A DNA stretch of 64,000 nt, from contig NZ_CP073751.1 of the NCBI RefSeq assembly GCF_020025155.1, positions 3,473,501-3,537,500 on the forward strand, in the 5' to 3' direction. Of the stretch, positions 26,934 to 35,309 are shown piece by piece. Under the pieces are notes generated by a model. It was not told the DNA's origin and did no database searches. It was given only the letters and a program-made list of their open reading frames with translations. The stretch's first letter is position 1. Each line of letters begins with the position of its first letter. A program made the translations under genes and the position numbers. The DNA is from Halopseudomonas nanhaiensis. Lineage in GTDB: Bacteria > Pseudomonadota > Gammaproteobacteria > Pseudomonadales > Pseudomonadaceae.

Positions 26934-26962
26934 AGTTTATCACCGGCATATCAGACTGTGAA
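26934..26962 (-). promoter_or_regulatory. Candidate sigma-70 promoter of rpoH
   Basis: Minus-strand TTCACA (-35, plus coordinates 26957-26962) and TAAACT (-10, 26934-26939) are separated by 17 bases and lie 30 bases upstream of the rpoH ATG. The match is moderate. Other promoters for this gene are likely. Confidence 0.4.
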
Positions 26963-27032
26963 TGGCGCTGCGAGTTCAAGCCCGGGGCCAGTATTCACGC
27001 GGCTTCGCTGGCAATTTTCGGCCTCGCGCGGG

Positions 27033-28037
27033 CTACTGCGGCTCGATGTCGCGGATATGCCGACCGACGGCCAGCCAGGCGCCCGTCAACCCCAGCAACA
27101 TGGCACCGCCGAGCAGCGTCAAGCCGTCTTCCAGGGGCACACCGTCAAGCTCGAAGTCACTCCGATAGAGACTGGCTACATCGCGAACGGCAAGATTCAG
27201 CCAGGCCAGTCCGCCCGACAGCAAGAGCCAGGCCAGCAGGCCGGCGAGCAGACCGTAGAGCACGCCCACGTACAGAAACGGACGACGCACGAAGGCATCG
27301 GTTCCGCCCACCAGCTTGATCACCTGAATTTCTTCCCGGCGGCTCTCGATGGCCAGTCTGATGGTATTGGCCATGACCAGCAGCAAGGCGAGAATCAGCA
27401 ACAGCGCGAGCCCCCCGGTGAAACGCTCGATCATGCCGAGAATGGCGCTGAGACGCTCTACCCATTCCAGATCGATCTGTACGGTATTGACGCCATCGAA
27501 GCCGGCCAGCCGGTCACGAAGCGGCGCGAGCGCCGCGGCGCCACCCTCGATGCTGTGCGGCGTGACCAGAATCACCGAGGGCAAGGGATTGTAGGCCAGC
27601 TGGTCGAGTGCATTTCCCAGCCCCGAATGCTGCTGGAATTCGGCCAGCGCCAGTTCCTTGTCGAGCAGCTGTGCACTGGCGACCTGGTCAAGCTCGCGAA
27701 TCCGGTCACGCAGCGCCAGGGCCGGCTCGGCCATGACGTCGTCATCAAGGTAGACAGACAACTGCGCGGCCCGCTGCCAGTCGACACCCAGCCGCTCGAC
27801 CTGATCGATCAGTACCGCAAGCCCCATCGGCAGCGCCAGCACGATGGTCATGACCAGTACCGTCAGCGCGCTGCTGAAGGGTTGCTGGCGGATCCGCGCC
27901 AGTGCCTGCCCGGCGCTGTCGCGGTGACTGCCCAGCCAACCTCGCAGCGGCTGCTTCCAGTCCTGCCCGGAACGCGCTGCGCCGGTGGGCCGGGCACGCT
28001 TCTCGGCCGGTTTGCGCTCAGGCTGGCGGGCGCTCAT
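27033..28037 (-). CDS. ftsX: Cell division protein FtsX
   Basis: A 334-residue ABC-type membrane subunit with about 60 basic cytoplasmic residues, a first membrane segment (ALTVLVMTIVLALPMGLAVL), a periplasmic loop of some 130 residues (the EnvC-binding part) and three C-terminal segments starting with GLALLLILALLLVMANTIRL. FtsEX links septal-ring assembly to activation of peptidoglycan amidases. Start overlaps the ftsE stop by four bases, the normal ftsYEX order. Confidence 0.95.
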   Translation of the reverse strand: MSARQPERKPAEKRARPTGAARSGQDWKQPLRGWLGSHRDSAGQALARIRQQPFSSALTVLVMTIVLALPMGLAVLIDQVERLGVDWQRAAQLSVYLDDDVMAEPALALRDRIRELDQVASAQLLDKELALAEFQQHSGLGNALDQLAYNPLPSVILVTPHSIEGGAAALAPLRDRLAGFDGVNTVQIDLEWVERLSAILGMIERFTGGLALLLILALLLVMANTIRLAIESRREEIQVIKLVGGTDAFVRRPFLYVGVLYGLLAGLLAWLLLSGGLAWLNLAVRDVASLYRSDFELDGVPLEDGLTLLGGAMLLGLTGAWLAVGRHIRDIEPQ

Positions 28038-28702
28038 GGCTGGTCTCCGTCGCGCAGCAATCGACCCTCACCCAGGGTGAGCATGCGATGGTCCAGACGG
28101 GCTATCAGCGGCAGATCGTGGCTGGCGATGAGTACCGTGACGCCAACGCGATTAAAGTCCTCGAACAAGGCCATGATTTCAGCAGACAGCGCCGGATCCA
28201 GGTTCCCGGTCGGCTCGTCGGCCAACAACAGTGCCGGCTTGTGCACCACTGCACGGGCGATACCGACCCGCTGCTGCTCCCCACCCGATAGCGCGATGGG
28301 ATGGACGTTTTCCTTGCTGAGCAAGCCAACCTTGTCCAGGGCTGCGCGCACCCGGCGTCCGATCTCGTCGCGCGGTGTTCCGTTGATGATCAGCGGCAGA
28401 GCGACGTTGTCGAACACCGTACGGTCGAACAGCAGCTGGTGGTTCTGAAAGACCACGCCAATCTGCCGGCGCAGGTAGGGGATGTCGTCACTGCCGAGCT
28501 GACGCAGGTCCTGACCACCGATGTGCACCTGGCCCGCAGTAGGACGCTCCATGCACATGATCAGCTTGAGCAGCGTACTCTTGCCGGCACCGGAGTGACC
28601 GGTGATGAACACCATCTCACCGGTGCGGATATGGAAGCTGAGGTTCTCCAGCCCCTTGTGCCCGTTCGGATAGCGCTTGCTGACCTGTTCGAAGCGAATC
28701 AT
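28034..28702 (-). CDS. ftsE: Cell division ATP-binding protein FtsE
   Basis: A 222-residue ABC ATPase with Walker A GHSGAGKST near residue 36-44, Q loop VFQNHQLL, signature ALSGGEQQRVGIARA, Walker B LLLADEPTGNLD and the switch His in IASHD. It forms the cytoplasmic motor of FtsEX at the division septum. It follows ftsY by three bases and overlaps ftsX (ATGA). Confidence 0.97.
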   Translation of the reverse strand: MIRFEQVSKRYPNGHKGLENLSFHIRTGEMVFITGHSGAGKSTLLKLIMCMERPTAGQVHIGGQDLRQLGSDDIPYLRRQIGVVFQNHQLLFDRTVFDNVALPLIINGTPRDEIGRRVRAALDKVGLLSKENVHPIALSGGEQQRVGIARAVVHKPALLLADEPTGNLDPALSAEIMALFEDFNRVGVTVLIASHDLPLIARLDHRMLTLGEGRLLRDGDQP

Positions 28703-28705
28703 CGA

Positions 28706-29971
28706 TCAATCGCGCCCAAACAGAGCCTTGACGAATTCCGGGGCGGTGAACGGACGCAGATCATCGATCTGCTCCCCGACACCAATGTAGCGAATCGGCA
28801 GGCCGAACTGCTTGGCCAGGGCAAAGATCACGCCGCCCTTGGCAGTGCCGTCGAGCTTGGTCAGGACCAGGCCGGTCAGGCCGACGGCTTCGTTGAACAG
28901 CCGGGTCTGACTGATCGCGTTCTGACCGGTACCGGCGTCGAGCACCAGCAGCACCTCGTGTGGCGCCTCGGGATCGAGCTTGGCCATGACCCGCTTGACC
29001 TTTTTCAGCTCGTCCATGAGGTGGTCCTTGTTGTGCAGGCGGCCGGCGGTGTCGGCGATCAGCACATCCGCACCCCGGGACTTGGCGGCCTGGAGGGCAT
29101 CGAACGTCACCGAGGCGGAATCGGCGCCGGTGTGCTGGGCAATCACCGGGATCCGGTTGCGCTCGCCCCACACCTGCAATTGTTCAACTGCCGCAGCGCG
29201 GAACGTATCGCCGGCTGCCAGCATGACCTGCTTGCCCTCGCCCTGCAGGCGCTTGGCCAACTTGCCGATGGTTGTGGTCTTGCCGACGCCGTTGACGCCC
29301 ACTACCAGGATCACGAACGGCGTCTTGTCAGCCGGAATCTCCAACGGCCTGGCCACATTGGCCAGCAGCTTTTCCAGCTCGCGCTGCAGCGCTGCGTACA
29401 GCGCCTTGCGGTTGGACACTTCGCGGCGGCGGACGCTTTGCTGCAACGTCTCCATGATCATGGTGGCCGCCTCGATGCCCACATCGGCCATCAACAGGCG
29501 TGTCTCCATGTCCTCGAGGAGTTCGTTATCGATCTCCTTCTCGCCGAGGAACATGTTGGCCATGCCTTCGCCGAGATTCGCACTGGTCTTCGACAGACCG
29601 GCGCGCATGCGCGCAAGAAAGCCGCGGGGTTCGGCAGGCGGCGCTGGTGCTGCGTCGGGCTCGGCCTGGCCGAGATCGCCGAACAACGATTGGGCGACAT
29701 CACGTGCCGCATCGGGTTGCGCTGCGGACGGCCGAACAACAGGCTCTGCAGCCGGAACGGTTGCCGGGTCGGTGACGGGTTGTACCGGCGCGCTGTCGGC
29801 AGCGTCGCGGGTGGATTCCGTCTCGGCCGTGGCAGGCCGGACCTCGGCCGGATCGTCCTGCGCCGGTGCAGCATCGTCCTGCCGCCGACGGCCCCAGCCA
29901 AACAGCCCGCGCTTGGGCTTCTGATCGCCGTCGTCCGCGCCACGGTTGGATTTGTCTTTGGAACCAAACAT
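28706..29971 (-). CDS. ftsY: Signal recognition particle receptor FtsY
   Basis: The 421-residue SRP receptor has a long acidic N-terminal A domain (to about residue 115, Asp/Glu/Ala/Pro-rich) and the NG GTPase domain with G1 GVNGVGKTTTIGKLA, G3 DTAGR, G4 TKLDGTAKGG and the insertion-box region QVWGERNRIPVIAQ. It docks ribosome-SRP complexes at the membrane. I use ATG 29971 (MFGSKDKSNRG); a TTG two codons earlier is the only longer choice. It heads the ftsYEX run and is divergent from the M16 peptidase gene. Confidence 0.96.
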   Translation of the reverse strand: MFGSKDKSNRGADDGDQKPKRGLFGWGRRRQDDAAPAQDDPAEVRPATAETESTRDAADSAPVQPVTDPATVPAAEPVVRPSAAQPDAARDVAQSLFGDLGQAEPDAAPAPPAEPRGFLARMRAGLSKTSANLGEGMANMFLGEKEIDNELLEDMETRLLMADVGIEAATMIMETLQQSVRRREVSNRKALYAALQRELEKLLANVARPLEIPADKTPFVILVVGVNGVGKTTTIGKLAKRLQGEGKQVMLAAGDTFRAAAVEQLQVWGERNRIPVIAQHTGADSASVTFDALQAAKSRGADVLIADTAGRLHNKDHLMDELKKVKRVMAKLDPEAPHEVLLVLDAGTGQNAISQTRLFNEAVGLTGLVLTKLDGTAKGGVIFALAKQFGLPIRYIGVGEQIDDLRPFTAPEFVKALFGRD

Positions 29972-30083
29972 GAACAATCACTATCGATTCGGGGCGGCTG
30001 CGTTTGGCTGCCGCGTTGAAGGTTGGGTTATCCTACCCCACTTCCGCCGTCGGCGGTACGAAGTCGTTCCCAAGGATCCAAGC

Positions 30084-31445
30084 ATGCTGCGGCCTATCTT
30101 GACGATTTTCCTCGCTTTTTTGGCACCGACCATGGCTGGTGCCAATACTGACCTGGAACAACAACAGCAAACCCACGAATTCACCCTGGACAATGGCCTG
30201 AAGGTCATCGTTCGCGAAGACCATCGCGCGCCGGTGGCGGTGTCGCAACTCTGGTACAAGGTCGGCAGCAGTTACGAGCCGCCCGGCAAGACCGGCATGT
30301 CCCACGCCCTGGAGCACATGATGTTCAAGGGCAGCGAGCGACTCGGCCCGGGTCAGGCATCGCGCATACTCAACAGCCTGGGTGCGCAGGAAAACGCCTT
30401 CACCAGTCGCGACTACACCGCCTACTATCAGGTGCTCAACCGTGATCAACTGGCCGTGGCGCTGGAACTCGAGGCCGAGCGGATGCGCAAGCTGACCCTG
30501 CCGGAAGACGAGGTCATGCGCGAGATGGAAGTGATCAAGGAAGAGCGCCGTCTGCGCACCGAAGACAATCCCAATGCGCTGGCCTACGAGCGCTTCCTGA
30601 CCCAGGCGCACTTTGCCAGCCCGTACGCTCAGCCGGTCATCGGCTGGATGCACGATCTCGATCGTCTGACAGTCGATGATCTGCGCCAGTGGTACGACCT
30701 CTACTATCAGCCGGGCAATGCGATTCTGGTGATCGTCGGTGACGTCGAGATCGACGAAGTGCGGCCCATGGTCGAACGCTACTTCGGACCGATCCCCGCC
30801 GGAACCGCGCCCGAGGCAAAACGGCCGCTGGAACTGCCAGGAGGCGGAGAACGTCAGCTCAGCATGCATCTGGACGTGCGGCTACCGACCTTGATGCTGG
30901 GCTTCAACGTGCCGAGTCTGACCACTGTTGCCCAGCCCTGGGAGGCGCATGCGCTGCGCCTGCTGGAAGCGGTCCTCGATGGCGGCTACAGCGCCCGCCT
31001 GCCGAGCCGGCTCGAGCGAGGCGAGTCGGTCGCTACTTCCGTGTCGGCCAGTTACGACGGCTTCGCCCGCGGCGACACGCTGTTCATGCTCAGCGGCATT
31101 CCCAATCAGGCCCGCGAAGTTTCCCTGGAGAAGCTTGAGGAAGCGCTGTGGACGGAGATCGAGCGAATCCAGAGCGAGCCTCCGGAGCGCTCGGAGCTGG
31201 AACGGGTGCAGGCGCAGATGATCGCCGATCTGGTCTACGACCAGGACGGCATCAGCCAGCAGGCCAACCGCATCGGTGCTCTCGAGGCGGTGGGCCTGCC
31301 CTGGAGGCTGCTCGACGATGACATCGAAACCCTGCAGGCGATCACACCCGAGCAGATCAGCGAGGTGGCCCGTCGCTATCTGGTTCGCGAACGCCTGACC
31401 CGAGCCCATGTTCTCCCCGTCCCGGCCGAGGAGGCCACACAATGA
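30084..31445 (+). CDS. M16 family zinc metallopeptidase (catalytic member of the pair)
   Basis: The 453-residue protein has a signal peptide (MLRPILTIFLAFLAPTMAGA) and two M16 domains. The inverted zinc motif HALEHMMF (HxxEH) is intact about residue 77, and the distal Glu lies in REMEVIKEERR. Such periplasmic pitrilysin-type enzymes degrade small peptides or process partners. ATG 30084 begins the signal peptide; upstream in-frame sequence is intergenic. It overlaps the next gene by four bases, and the pair probably forms a heterodimer in which this chain is catalytic. Confidence 0.9.
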   Translation: MLRPILTIFLAFLAPTMAGANTDLEQQQQTHEFTLDNGLKVIVREDHRAPVAVSQLWYKVGSSYEPPGKTGMSHALEHMMFKGSERLGPGQASRILNSLGAQENAFTSRDYTAYYQVLNRDQLAVALELEAERMRKLTLPEDEVMREMEVIKEERRLRTEDNPNALAYERFLTQAHFASPYAQPVIGWMHDLDRLTVDDLRQWYDLYYQPGNAILVIVGDVEIDEVRPMVERYFGPIPAGTAPEAKRPLELPGGGERQLSMHLDVRLPTLMLGFNVPSLTTVAQPWEAHALRLLEAVLDGGYSARLPSRLERGESVATSVSASYDGFARGDTLFMLSGIPNQAREVSLEKLEEALWTEIERIQSEPPERSELERVQAQMIADLVYDQDGISQQANRIGALEAVGLPWRLLDDDIETLQAITPEQISEVARRYLVRERLTRAHVLPVPAEEATQ

Positions 31446-33001
31446 GCGATTCCCTGCATCGTTTCCGCTGGCTGTGGGCCGTTGCTCTCCTGGTCGGACT
31501 GCTGGTGGTACTGCTGTTCCAGGCCCGATCGAACTCCACTGCCCCGTCCGAAGAGCCTGCTGCAACCAGCGAAGCGGTCAGCACGGAGGCCGAGCCGGTC
31601 GCCGAGGTCGATGGCTCGGTCGAAGAGGCTCTGCCGGTCCTCGACTCGTTACCCAGCTGGGACAAGGACGAACCGCCGGCCAGGCGCAATCTGGATCTGC
31701 AACACTGGACCACCGAGCAAGGCACGCGGGTGTATTTCATGTCCGCCACGGAGCTGCCGATGATCGACGTGCAGCTGCTGTTCTCAGCGGGCTCCAGCCG
31801 GGACAACGGCCAACCGGGCCTGGCTACGCTGACCAACGGCATGTTGGGCGAGGGCACTGAAAACCGCGACGCTGGCGAAATCGCTGCCGGCTTCGAGCGC
31901 ATCGGTGCGCAGTTCAGCAACAGCTCCCACCGCGACATGGCTCTGGCAGGCCTGCGCAGCCTATCGGCCGCTGACAAGCTGGATCCTGCGATCAACCTGT
32001 TTGCCGAAGTGGTCACTCGACCCAGCTTTCCCGAGGATGCCTTCGAACGTCTGCGTAATCAGCTCCTCGCCGGCCTGCAGTTTCGGCTGCAGCAACCTTC
32101 TTCGCTGGCCAGCGAAGCCTTCTGGGACGCTCTCTACGGCGATCATCCCTACGGTCACCTGCCTCAGGGGACTCCGGAAAGCCTGAGCACGCTGACGCCA
32201 GAGGCGCTGGAGAATTTTCATCAGCAGTTCTACAGCGCTGGCAACGCAGTGATTTCCATTGTCGGGGCTGTCGATCGCCAGCAGGCCGAACGCATCGCCC
32301 AGCGGCTTGCCGATGCGCTTCCGCAAGGGCCGGCGGCCGACCCGATACCGGCGCCGGAACCAACCGCGGAAGACGGCGGGCGGCGCCACGTCGAATTTCA
32401 GGGCCAGCAGGTTCACATTCTCACCGGCCAGCGCGGCATTTCCCGTGACGATCCGGACTACGCGGCCCTGTACGTGGCAAACGAGATTCTCGGCGGCTCC
32501 GGCTTCGGCTCGCGCCTGATGGAAGAAATCCGTGAGAAGCGCGGCCTGTCCTACTCGGTCAGCAGCGGCTTCTCGCCAATGCAGACAGCCGGCCCGTTCA
32601 CCATCAGCATGCAGACCCGGGCCGATCAGGCTGACCTTGCATTGGGCGTCATCAACGAGTCGCTGCAGCGGTTCATCGATGAAGGCCCGACCGAAGCCGA
32701 GCTCAAGCGTACCAAGCGCCAGCTGATGGGCGCCTTTCCGCTGAGCACTGCCAGCAATGCCTCGATCGTCGGACAGCTGGGCATGATCGGCTTCTACGAT
32801 CTGCCGCTCAATCATCTGCAGCTGTTCATGGATCAGGTGCAGGCACTCACGGTCGAGCAGGTCCGTGAAGCCTTCGCCCGGCATATCACCCTCGACCAGC
32901 AGCTGATCGTCACCGTCGGGCCGACGCCGGAGCCGGAACCCGAACCGGAGCTGCTCGAAACGACCGAGCCGGCGGAAGCCGCCGCAGGGGAGCAGCCATG
33001 A
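31442..33001 (+). CDS. M16-family peptidase-like protein lacking the zinc motif
   Basis: A 519-residue protein with an N-terminal membrane anchor (about residues 11-27) and an acidic linker of about 50 residues before the M16 folds. The HxxEH position reads GLATLTNGMLGEG, so zinc ligands are absent, while the C-terminal M16 substrate-binding motif EEIREKRGLSYSVSSGF is present. This is the usual pattern for the non-catalytic partner of a heterodimeric M16 protease, as in mitochondrial processing peptidase. The Pro/Glu-rich end (EPEPEPELLETTEP) is unusual but in frame. It overlaps rsmD by four bases. Confidence 0.9.
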   Translation: MSDSLHRFRWLWAVALLVGLLVVLLFQARSNSTAPSEEPAATSEAVSTEAEPVAEVDGSVEEALPVLDSLPSWDKDEPPARRNLDLQHWTTEQGTRVYFMSATELPMIDVQLLFSAGSSRDNGQPGLATLTNGMLGEGTENRDAGEIAAGFERIGAQFSNSSHRDMALAGLRSLSAADKLDPAINLFAEVVTRPSFPEDAFERLRNQLLAGLQFRLQQPSSLASEAFWDALYGDHPYGHLPQGTPESLSTLTPEALENFHQQFYSAGNAVISIVGAVDRQQAERIAQRLADALPQGPAADPIPAPEPTAEDGGRRHVEFQGQQVHILTGQRGISRDDPDYAALYVANEILGGSGFGSRLMEEIREKRGLSYSVSSGFSPMQTAGPFTISMQTRADQADLALGVINESLQRFIDEGPTEAELKRTKRQLMGAFPLSTASNASIVGQLGMIGFYDLPLNHLQLFMDQVQALTVEQVREAFARHITLDQQLIVTVGPTPEPEPEPELLETTEPAEAAAGEQP

Positions 33002-33576
33002 GCCGGCGGCCCCAGCCGGCAACCAGCCAACTGCGCATCATTGGCGGAGAATGGCGCAGTCGTCGGTTCGGCTTCACCGAAGAACCGGGCTTGCGTCCGA
33101 CCCCGGACCGTGTGCGCGAAACGCTGTTCAACTGGCTCAGCGGCGAACTGGAAGGAGCGCGTTGCCTGGATCCGTTCGCCGGCAGCGGCGCGCTGATGCT
33201 GGAGGCGCTGTCACGCGGCGCAGCCTATGCGCTCGGATGCGACACCAGCCGTGGCGTGGTGCAGACGCTTCGGGGTCATCTGGCAACGCTCGGCTGCGAT
33301 CACGCCGACGTGCGCCAGCAGGATGCGCTGGGCCTGCTGGCAAGCGCGCCCGACCAACCCTTCGACGTGGTCTTTCTCGACCCGCCCTTTCGCCAGGGCT
33401 TGCTCGAGCCGGCTTGTGCAGCGCTTGAAGCAAACCACTGGCTGACCCGCCACGCCTGGATCTACACCGAGAGCGAGTCCGCTCCGGCAGCCCTGGCCCA
33501 TCCGGGCACCTGGCAGCTGTACCGGGAAAAGCGGGCGGGTCAGGTGTGGTACAGCCTTTGGCGGCGTCAGGGGTGA
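32998..33576 (+). CDS. rsmD: 16S rRNA (guanine966-N2)-methyltransferase RsmD
   Basis: A 192-residue methyltransferase with LRIIGGEWRSRRF at the N-terminus, RPTPDRVRETLFNWL, the SAM loop CLDPFAGSGALMLEALSRGA and the catalytic (N/D)PP(Y/F) motif as DPPF in VVFLDPPFRQGLL. It methylates G966 of 16S rRNA. It is coupled to the M16 gene before it and to the hydrolase after it through overlapping start and stop codons. Confidence 0.93.
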   Translation: MSRRPQPATSQLRIIGGEWRSRRFGFTEEPGLRPTPDRVRETLFNWLSGELEGARCLDPFAGSGALMLEALSRGAAYALGCDTSRGVVQTLRGHLATLGCDHADVRQQDALGLLASAPDQPFDVVFLDPPFRQGLLEPACAALEANHWLTRHAWIYTESESAPAALAHPGTWQLYREKRAGQVWYSLWRRQG

Positions 33577-34589
33577 CAGCGTTCAACCCCGCCGCATGGC
33601 TACCAGGCGGGCATCTGCAAACGTTGTACAGTCCGTTTTTCCGGCGCCCGCCTCGGCTCGAGCGGACGCGCCAGCGTCTGATTCTCGCAGACGGCGACTT
33701 CATCGATCTTGACTGGTACGGCCCCGATCGGGCCGGCGGCCCCTGGGTGATCCTCCTGCATGGCCTGACCGGGAGTTCCGATTCGCTGTACGTGCTGGGG
33801 CAGCAGAAGGCGCTCGCCGCCGCCGGCTGGCGCAGCGTGGCGGTGAACTGGCGGGGCTGTTCAGGCGAGCCGAATCATTTGCCACGCGGCTACCATTCGG
33901 GCGCCAGCGATGATCTGGGCGAGATCATCGACCAGCTGCGCGATATGGCAGGCTCCCACCGTCCGCTGGCCGCCATCGGCTATTCATTGGGTGCCAATGT
34001 GTTGCTCAAGTACCTGGGTGAGCGCGGAGCCACCAGCCCGCTGGTCGCCGCTGCGGCCGTATCGGTCCCGTTCAGGCTGGACCAGTCTGCCGATCGCCTC
34101 GGCGAAGGGTTCTCGCGGATCTACCAGGCGCGCTTCATGCGCGAGATGGTTGCCTACGTGGCAAACAAGCAGGCAGCCTTTGCCCGTACACGACGCGAGC
34201 AGGAGCACGCCAGGCTGGTCGCCCTGGGCTCGCTGGAAGGCATGTCTACCTTCTGGGAGTTCGATGAGCGGGTCACCGCTCCGCTGCATGGCTACGCGGA
34301 TGCGCAGGATTACTACCGCCGCTGCAGCAGCCGCTACTTTCTAGGCGCCATCGTCACGCCGACGCTGATCGTGCAAAGCAGCGACGACCCGTTCGTCTAT
34401 CCCCGCAGCCTGCCGCCGATTGAAGAGCTGCCCGACTCGATGACGTTCGAGCTGCATTCGCGCGGCGGACATGTCGGCTTCGTCGAAGGTCCACCCTGGC
34501 GCCCACGGTTCTACCTGGAACGACGCCTGCCGCAGTGGCTGGCCGAGCAATTGCCGCCCTGGCGTGACGATCAGCGCAGCGGGGAATGA
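33573..34589 (+). CDS. YheT-type alpha/beta hydrolase
   Basis: A 338-residue alpha/beta hydrolase of the YheT/EMB8 family: FNPAAWLPGGHLQTLYSPFFRRPP at the N-terminus, the oxyanion-side LLHGLTGSSDS, NWRGCSGEPN, nucleophile elbow GYSLGAN, and the late Asp and His in SSDDPFVYP and SRGGHVGFVEG. It is a probable carboxylesterase or lipase of unknown substrate. I use GTG 33573, which overlaps the rsmD stop (GTGA); GTG 33546 inside rsmD is also open. Its 3' end overlaps the convergent laoR gene by 19 bases. Confidence 0.88.
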   Translation: MTAFNPAAWLPGGHLQTLYSPFFRRPPRLERTRQRLILADGDFIDLDWYGPDRAGGPWVILLHGLTGSSDSLYVLGQQKALAAAGWRSVAVNWRGCSGEPNHLPRGYHSGASDDLGEIIDQLRDMAGSHRPLAAIGYSLGANVLLKYLGERGATSPLVAAAAVSVPFRLDQSADRLGEGFSRIYQARFMREMVAYVANKQAAFARTRREQEHARLVALGSLEGMSTFWEFDERVTAPLHGYADAQDYYRRCSSRYFLGAIVTPTLIVQSSDDPFVYPRSLPPIEELPDSMTFELHSRGGHVGFVEGPPWRPRFYLERRLPQWLAEQLPPWRDDQRSGE

Positions 34590-35212
34590 TAAGCCTGCAG
34601 CAACGCTTCGACGGCTGGCCGTGCCTCGTCGGACAGCAGCGGTCTTTCCTGAGCCAGAACCTGATACACACCACGTCGCAACAGCTCGGGCGTCAAGGCT
34701 TGCCCTGCCTCGAGCACCGACGTGCAGAGGAAGCTGACCCAGCTGGTCATCAGCAACCAGCTGTTTACCGCCAGCACCTCCGGGTCGGTGAGCGACCGGC
34801 GAAGGATGCCGGCGTCCACCAGCCCCTGATAGATTGCCCGGGCGCCGTCGATGCAGCGCCGTGAAAATGCGCGGTAGCGTTCGGCAAGCTGCTCGTCGCA
34901 ATCGAGCAGATGCTCCAGGTCGCGCAGCAGAAACCGGTAGTCCCACAAGCCATGGAACATGGATTCCAGGTAGGTGCTCTTGTCGGCAAGCGTCAGCGCG
35001 CGGCCTTCCGGCACCCTGAGGTATGCATCCACCTGCGCCTCGTAGCGGGCAAACAGCTCTGCAATGATCTGCTGCTTGTTGCGGAAGTGGTAATACAGGT
35101 TACCCGGCGACATCTCCAGATGCGCTGCGATGTGATTGGTGGTCACAGCCCGCTCTCCCTGCTCGTTGAACAGCTGGAGACTGGCCTGAAGAATGCGTTC
35201 GCGGGTTTTCAT
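34571..35212 (-). CDS. laoR: TetR-family repressor of the lao genes (LaoR-like)
   Basis: A 213-residue TetR regulator: helix-turn-helix TTNHIAAHLEMSPGNLYYHF around residues 24-43, followed by a helical ligand domain. From memory, P. aeruginosa LaoR (PA0367) represses laoCBA, which oxidises long-chain alcohols from SDS or alkanes. Here it diverges from the aldehyde dehydrogenase gene with an 18-bp perfect palindrome between them, the expected operator. ATG 35212 begins MKTRERILQASLQLF, a normal TetR start. Confidence 0.87.
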   Translation of the reverse strand: MKTRERILQASLQLFNEQGERAVTTNHIAAHLEMSPGNLYYHFRNKQQIIAELFARYEAQVDAYLRVPEGRALTLADKSTYLESMFHGLWDYRFLLRDLEHLLDCDEQLAERYRAFSRRCIDGARAIYQGLVDAGILRRSLTDPEVLAVNSWLLMTSWVSFLCTSVLEAGQALTPELLRRGVYQVLAQERPLLSDEARPAVEALLQAYHSPLR

Positions 35213-35244
35213 GGCGCCCTGGCTTGTTATGTCCGTTTGACACT

Positions 35245-35262
35245 TTAGAGCAATTGCTCTAA
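35245..35262. promoter_or_regulatory. Perfect 18-bp palindrome, probable TetR (LaoR) operator
   Basis: TTAGAGCAATTGCTCTAA is self-complementary over all 18 bases and lies 33 bases from the laoR start and 48 from the laoC start. Position, length and symmetry are those of a TetR-dimer site that would control both genes. Confidence 0.75.
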
Positions 35263-35309
35263 CAATAGCGACAACAACAAGAGTCGTCATCGACCTTACC
35301 GAGGCCCCA

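Noticed and set aside
26958-30019. Long plus-strand frames (496 and 572 codons) opposite ftsX, ftsE and ftsY
   Set aside because: Both are antisense to strongly conserved fts genes and give Gln/His/Arg-rich products without motifs.
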